Below are positions 7,124 to 10,565 of a stretch of DNA of 10,565 bases, one piece after another. Source of the DNA: Lutibacter sp. (GTDB lineage: Bacteria > Bacteroidota > Bacteroidia > Flavobacteriales > Flavobacteriaceae); the NCBI GenBank assembly GCA_021647265.1, contig JAKIVA010000068.1, positions 1 through 10,565 of the forward strand, in the 5' to 3' direction. Each line of letters opens with the position of its first letter. The stretch's first letter is position 1. Position numbers and translations under genes: made by a program. The notes beneath the pieces are model-generated. The model did not search any database and had not been told where the DNA came from. It saw nothing but the letters and a program-made list of their open reading frames with translations.

Positions 7124-7131
7124 TACTTTTG
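7124..7131 (+). promoter_or_regulatory. argS promoter -7 box (TACTTTTG)
   Basis: TACTTTTG followed by CAC is a perfect TAnnTTTG match in the 54-bp gap before argS. It predicts a start site near 7136-7139 and a leader of about 22 nt to the ATG at 7160. No clear -33 TTTG lies at the usual distance. Confidence 0.5.
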
Positions 7132-7159
7132 CACTTCAAAATATTTGAGTACAAAAAAT

Positions 7160-8935
7160 ATGCAACACATTTTAGAAATAGCAGTAAAAAAAGGGTTTAA
7201 AGAAATTTATGATGTAGCTATTGAATCGGTTGAGTTTCAAGCTACAAAAAAAGATTTCGAAGGAGATATTACCATTGTTATTTTTGCATTTTTACGTTTT
7301 ATTAAAGGAAATCCCGTTGAAATAGGTATTAAAATAGGCGAATACTTAAAAGAAAATGTAAAAGAAATATCCGATTTCAATGTCGTGAAAGGTTTTTTAA
7401 ACCTCGTAATTACAGATTCATATTTTCTTTCAAGTTTCAATACAATATACAAAATTCCCCATTTTGGTTTTGTTACACCAAAAGCAACTGAGAAGGCTGT
7501 TATGGTTGAATATTCTTCACCTAATACCAACAAGCCATTACATTTAGGACATATTCGAAATAATTTATTAGGGTATTCTGTTGCTGAAATTATTGCTGCT
7601 TCAGGAAAAAAAGTATACAAAACACAAATTATAAACGACCGAGGAATTCATATTTGTAAAAGTATGTTAGCCTGGAAACGTTTTGGAAATGGTGAAACTC
7701 CAGAGAGCACAGGATTAAAAGGTGATAAATTAGTTGGTAACTATTATGTTGCTTTTGATAAAGCTTATAAAAAAGAAATAGCAACCTTAATTAGCGAAGG
7801 TAAAACAGAAGAGGAAGCTAAAAAACAAGCACCTATTTTAATAGAAGCTCAAGAAATGCTTTTAAAATGGGAAGCTGGTGATACTGAAGTTGTTTCACTT
7901 TGGAAAAAAATGAATCAATGGGTATATGATGGTTTTGCAATTACTTACAAAGAACTGGGCGTAGATTTTGATAAAAATTATTACGAAAGTAACACCTACT
8001 TATTGGGTAAAAATGTAGTTGCTGATGGTTTAAAAAAAGGTATTTTTTATAAAAAAGAGGATGGCTCAGTTTGGATAGATTTAACAGAAGAAGGTTTAGA
8101 TGAAAAAATTGTACTAAGAGCTGATGGCACCGCTGTTTATATGACACAAGATATTGGAACAGCCATTGAACGCTTTAAAGATTACGATTTAGATGAATTA
8201 GTTTATACCGTTGGTAATGAACAAGATTATCATTTTAAAGTCCTATTTTTAATTTTGGGTAAATTGGGTTTTGAGTGGGCAAAAAACTGCTATCATTTAT
8301 CTTATGGTATGGTAGATTTACCTAGTGGTAAAATGAAATCTCGTGAAGGAACCGTAGTTGATGCCGATGATTTAATGCTGGAAATGACCAATACTGCCAA
8401 GAAAATATCTCAAGAACTAGGAAAATTAGAAGGTTATTCAGAAGAAGAAAAAAATACATTGTATAAAACCATAGGCTTAGGAGCTTTGAAATACTACATC
8501 TTAAAAGTAGATCCCAAAAAACGTATTTTATTTGACCCTGAAGAATCTGTTGATTTTGCTGGCAATACAGGTCCGTTTATTCAATATACCTATGCTAGAA
8601 TTCAATCTATTTTACGAAAAGCTACTTTTAATTACAATGTTACGTTAAATGAAGTAGAAGTTTCTTTACATCCAAAAGAACGTTCACTAATTAAACAATT
8701 GCTTTTATTTCCCGAAATAATTCAACTTGGTGCAAAAAATCATAGTCCTGCTTTAATTGCAAATTACACCTATGATTTAGTAAAAGAATACAACTCCTTT
8801 TACCAAAGTGTACCAATTTTAGGCTGTAAAAATAAAAATGAAAAAATAATAAGAACCCAGCTTTCATCTAAAGTCGCTGAAACCATCAAATCAGCATTTA
8901 AACTACTGGGAATCAATGTTCCTGAAAGAATGTAA
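7160..8935 (+). CDS. argS: Arginine--tRNA ligase (ArgRS), 591 aa
   Basis: Cytoplasmic class I aminoacyl-tRNA synthetase that charges tRNA-Arg with arginine using ATP. From the ATG at 7160, the N-terminal additional domain covers about 1-95 (includes FEGDITIVIF and the GFLNLVI stretch). The catalytic core carries SPNTNKPLHLGHIRNN with the HIGH-type motif HLGH at 128-131 and the KMSKS-type loop KMKSR at 391-395. The helical DALR anticodon-binding domain is about 465-591 (begins near GNTGPFIQYTYARIQ). Length is typical for bacterial ArgRS and the frame is uninterrupted. An in-frame TTG at 7145 would add five residues, but the ATG gives the N-terminus expected for homologues and leaves a sensible leader after the -7 box. 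It has its own promoter box, so it need not be co-transcribed with the preceding hydrolase. Confidence 0.97.
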   Translation: MQHILEIAVKKGFKEIYDVAIESVEFQATKKDFEGDITIVIFAFLRFIKGNPVEIGIKIGEYLKENVKEISDFNVVKGFLNLVITDSYFLSSFNTIYKIPHFGFVTPKATEKAVMVEYSSPNTNKPLHLGHIRNNLLGYSVAEIIAASGKKVYKTQIINDRGIHICKSMLAWKRFGNGETPESTGLKGDKLVGNYYVAFDKAYKKEIATLISEGKTEEEAKKQAPILIEAQEMLLKWEAGDTEVVSLWKKMNQWVYDGFAITYKELGVDFDKNYYESNTYLLGKNVVADGLKKGIFYKKEDGSVWIDLTEEGLDEKIVLRADGTAVYMTQDIGTAIERFKDYDLDELVYTVGNEQDYHFKVLFLILGKLGFEWAKNCYHLSYGMVDLPSGKMKSREGTVVDADDLMLEMTNTAKKISQELGKLEGYSEEEKNTLYKTIGLGALKYYILKVDPKKRILFDPEESVDFAGNTGPFIQYTYARIQSILRKATFNYNVTLNEVEVSLHPKERSLIKQLLLFPEIIQLGAKNHSPALIANYTYDLVKEYNSFYQSVPILGCKNKNEKIIRTQLSSKVAETIKSAFKLLGINVPERM

Positions 8936-8985
8936 ACGTTTTCGTTTTAAAATTAAAAATAAGAACGTTAAAAATAAATAATTAC

Positions 8986-8993
8986 TAAATTTG
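8986..8993 (+). promoter_or_regulatory. lpdA promoter -7 box (TAAATTTG)
   Basis: TAAATTTG matches TAnnTTTG perfectly. A weak -33 candidate, GTTA, is at 8967-8970. The start site would be near 9000, giving a leader of about 28 nt before the ATG at 9028. This indicates independent transcription of lpdA from argS. Confidence 0.5.
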
Positions 8994-9027
8994 TTGCTTT
9001 AATAAGCTTATTAAAATCAGAAAACTC

Positions 9028-10416
9028 ATGAAATACGATATTATAATTATTGGTAGTGGTCCTGGAGGATATGTTACTGCAATTAGAGCTTCACAACTTG
9101 GATTTAAAGTTGCTGTAGTTGAAAAAGAAAATTTAGGTGGAATTTGTTTAAACTGGGGATGTATTCCTACAAAAGCTTTGTTAAAAAGCGCACAAGTTTA
9201 TGATTACTTAAAACATGTAGACGCTTACGGTTTAAAAGCTGAAGCTATTGATAAAGATTTTAATGCCGTTATAAAAAGAAGTAGAAATGTAGCCGATGGA
9301 ATGAGTAAAGGTGTTCAATTTTTAATGAAAAAAAATAAAATTGATGTTATTCAGGGTTATGGTAAAATTAAAACCGGTAAAAAAGTTGATGTAACAGACA
9401 ATGAAGGTAAAGTTACTGAATATAGTGCAAATCATATTATTATTGCAACCGGAGCACGTTCACGTGAGTTACCAAACTTACCACAGGATGGTAAAAAAGT
9501 AATTGGGTATAGAGAAGCACTAACTTTAGCTAAACAACCTGAAAAAATGATTGTTGTTGGCTCAGGAGCTATTGGTGTTGAATTTGCACATTTTTACAAT
9601 GCTATGGGAACTGAAGTGACTATTGTTGAATTTTTACCAAACTTGGTTCCATTAGAAGATATTGATGTTTCAAAGCAATTTGAACGCTCATTTAAAAAGT
9701 CGAAAATTAAAGTTATGACAAATGCTTCAGTTGAAACAGTAGATATTTCAGATAAAGGAGTTAAAGCAGTGGTGAAAACAAAAAAAGGTGAAGTAATTTT
9801 AGAAGCAGATATTGTACTTTCAGCCGTTGGAATTAAATCGAACATAGAAAATATTGGTTTGGAAGATGTTGGTATTATAACCGACAGAGATAAAATTTTG
9901 GTAAATGACTTCTACGAAACTAACATTCCGGGTTATTACGCCATTGGTGATATTGTTCCTGGTCCTGCCCTAGCTCACGTTGCTTCTGCTGAAGGTATTA
10001 CATGCGTTGAAAAAATTGCAGGTTTACCTACAGAAACTATTGATTACGGAAATATTCCAGGATGTACTTATGCAACTCCTGAAATTGCAAGTGTTGGTTT
10101 AACTGAAGCACAAGCAAAAGAACAAGGTTACGAACTTAAAGTAGGGAAATTTCCTTTTTCAGCTTCAGGAAAAGCAAAAGCTGCAGGAACTCCAGATGGG
10201 TTTGTTAAAGTAATTTTTGATGCGAAATATGGAGAATGGCTTGGATGCCATATGATTGGTGCTGGTGTTACAGATATGATTGCAGAAGCTGTTTTAGGTA
10301 GAAAATTAGAAACTACCGGACATGAAGTTTTAAAAGCAATTCACCCTCACCCTACTATGAGTGAAGCCGTTATGGAAGCTGTTGCAGCTGCTTATGATGA
10401 AGTTATTCATTTATAA
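9028..10416 (+). CDS. lpdA: Dihydrolipoyl dehydrogenase (E3), 462 aa
   Basis: FAD-dependent disulfide oxidoreductase that reoxidises dihydrolipoamide and reduces NAD+; the shared E3 subunit of pyruvate, 2-oxoglutarate and branched-chain 2-oxoacid dehydrogenase complexes and of the glycine cleavage system. Visible features: N-terminal FAD fold GSGPGGYVTAIRA with GxGxxG at 9-14; redox-active disulfide C40/C45 in GGICLNWGCIPTKA; NAD-binding fold VVGSGAIGVEF with its glycine motif at 178-183; second FAD contact YAIGDIVPG with D308; and the dimerisation domain ending HPHPTMSE, with catalytic H441 and its partner E446. No N-terminal lipoyl domain is present, so this is the short form. Length is standard. 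No partner E1 or E2 genes lie in the window, so the complex it serves cannot be told. Base composition is noticeably richer in GC than cas9, as expected for a highly expressed core gene. Confidence 0.97.
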   Translation: MKYDIIIIGSGPGGYVTAIRASQLGFKVAVVEKENLGGICLNWGCIPTKALLKSAQVYDYLKHVDAYGLKAEAIDKDFNAVIKRSRNVADGMSKGVQFLMKKNKIDVIQGYGKIKTGKKVDVTDNEGKVTEYSANHIIIATGARSRELPNLPQDGKKVIGYREALTLAKQPEKMIVVGSGAIGVEFAHFYNAMGTEVTIVEFLPNLVPLEDIDVSKQFERSFKKSKIKVMTNASVETVDISDKGVKAVVKTKKGEVILEADIVLSAVGIKSNIENIGLEDVGIITDRDKILVNDFYETNIPGYYAIGDIVPGPALAHVASAEGITCVEKIAGLPTETIDYGNIPGCTYATPEIASVGLTEAQAKEQGYELKVGKFPFSASGKAKAAGTPDGFVKVIFDAKYGEWLGCHMIGAGVTDMIAEAVLGRKLETTGHEVLKAIHPHPTMSEAVMEAVAAAYDEVIHL

Positions 10417-10446
10417 ATGTTAACAACATATTAAATATAAGAGGCT

Positions 10447-10565
10447 GTCTGAAAAGTGTCATTCTGAATGAAATGAAGAATCTCAAAAAATGATAACCAT
10501 TTTATTATCAGATAAATAATATTTTTCGACTGCGCTCAAAATGACAAAATAAAGACTTTTTAGAC
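10447..10565. mobile_element. MITE-like inverted-repeat element, right end cut by the window edge
   Basis: GTCTGAAAAGT (10447-10457) and ACTTTTTAGAC (10555-10565) are inverted copies matching at 10 of 11 positions, about 97 bp apart. Just inside them lies a second inverted pair, TGTCATTCTGA (10457-10467) and TCAAAATGACA (about 10535-10546), with one or two mismatches depending on alignment. A small hairpin, TGATAA/TTATCA with an 8-base loop, sits in the centre (10491-10510). There is no coding capacity. The left end is preceded by GAGGCT, so the true terminal repeat may be longer and continue past the window edge. It could be a miniature inverted-repeat transposable element or a composite of dispersed repeats, and it might also stop lpdA transcription. 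Confidence 0.5.
10456..10485 (+). repeat. Dispersed intergenic repeat unit (GTCATTCTGA...GAATCTC)
   Basis: GTGTCATTCTGAATGAAATG followed by AAGAATCTCA. It matches the unit at 290-317 read on the opposite strand, with the same GTGTCATTC start and GAATC-CA end and a one-base length difference. ATTC and GAAT can pair to form a small hairpin. It is the left module of the larger inverted element here. Confidence 0.65.

Noticed and set aside
7145..7159. TTG start codon for argS five codons upstream of the ATG
   Set aside because: It would leave only about eight bases after the predicted transcription start, and the added residues are not needed for the family N-terminus; the ATG at 7160 is simpler.
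8934..8947. AAACG-TTTT-CGTTT hairpin at the argS stop codon as a terminator
   Set aside because: The stem is five mostly AT pairs, overlaps the stop codon and has only a single extra T afterwards, so it is too weak to call.
7237..9845. Minus-strand open frames opposite argS and lpdA
   Set aside because: Complete conserved genes with all motifs occupy the plus strand; the antisense frames show no domain features or promoters.
10418..10425. TGTTAACA palindrome after lpdA as an operator
   Set aside because: It lies after the stop codon, is only 8 bp and will arise by chance in AT-rich DNA.

Overview
The window looks like chromosomal DNA of an AT-rich member of the Bacteroidota, most likely a flavobacterium. 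Four things point there: the low GC content, start codons without Shine-Dalgarno sequences, several TAnnTTTG-type -7 promoter boxes, and protein sequences of flavobacterial character (a large II-C-type Cas9, ArgS, LpdA). I cannot name the genus from sequence alone.

Left part (1-4900), minus-strand genes: a small GIY-YIG nuclease gene runs off the left edge (1-270). It lies downstream of a complete cas9 (332-4651, 1439 aa) in which every RuvC and HNH catalytic residue is present. Divergent from cas9, on the plus strand, is a well-supported tracrRNA gene (about 4795-4888): a -7 box, an anti-repeat, the ACAATAAGGC nexus typical of II-C tracrRNAs, two small hairpins and a strong UUCG-loop terminator. 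No cas1, cas2 or CRISPR array is present; a GIY-YIG gene occupies the place where cas1 would normally follow cas9. The effector and its guide-processing RNA therefore look intact, but the spacer source is outside the window.

Middle (4900-7110): an intergenic flavobacterial repeat, then a minus-strand YkgJ-like CxxCxxCC metal-binding protein (5009-5506). Divergent from it is a secreted serine beta-lactamase-family hydrolase with a C-terminal DUF3471-like domain (5582-7105).

Right part (7110-10565), plus strand: two housekeeping genes with separate promoter-like boxes, argS (arginyl-tRNA synthetase, start reassigned to the ATG at 7160) and lpdA (dihydrolipoyl dehydrogenase, 9028-10416). They bear no functional relation to the CRISPR part. 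The window ends inside what looks like a MITE-like inverted-repeat element (10447 to beyond 10565). Its internal motifs (GTCATTCTGA and TGAGCGCAGTCGAA) are related to repeats at 290-317 and 4924-4964, so one dispersed repeat family occupies three of the intergenic gaps, two of which border the CRISPR locus.
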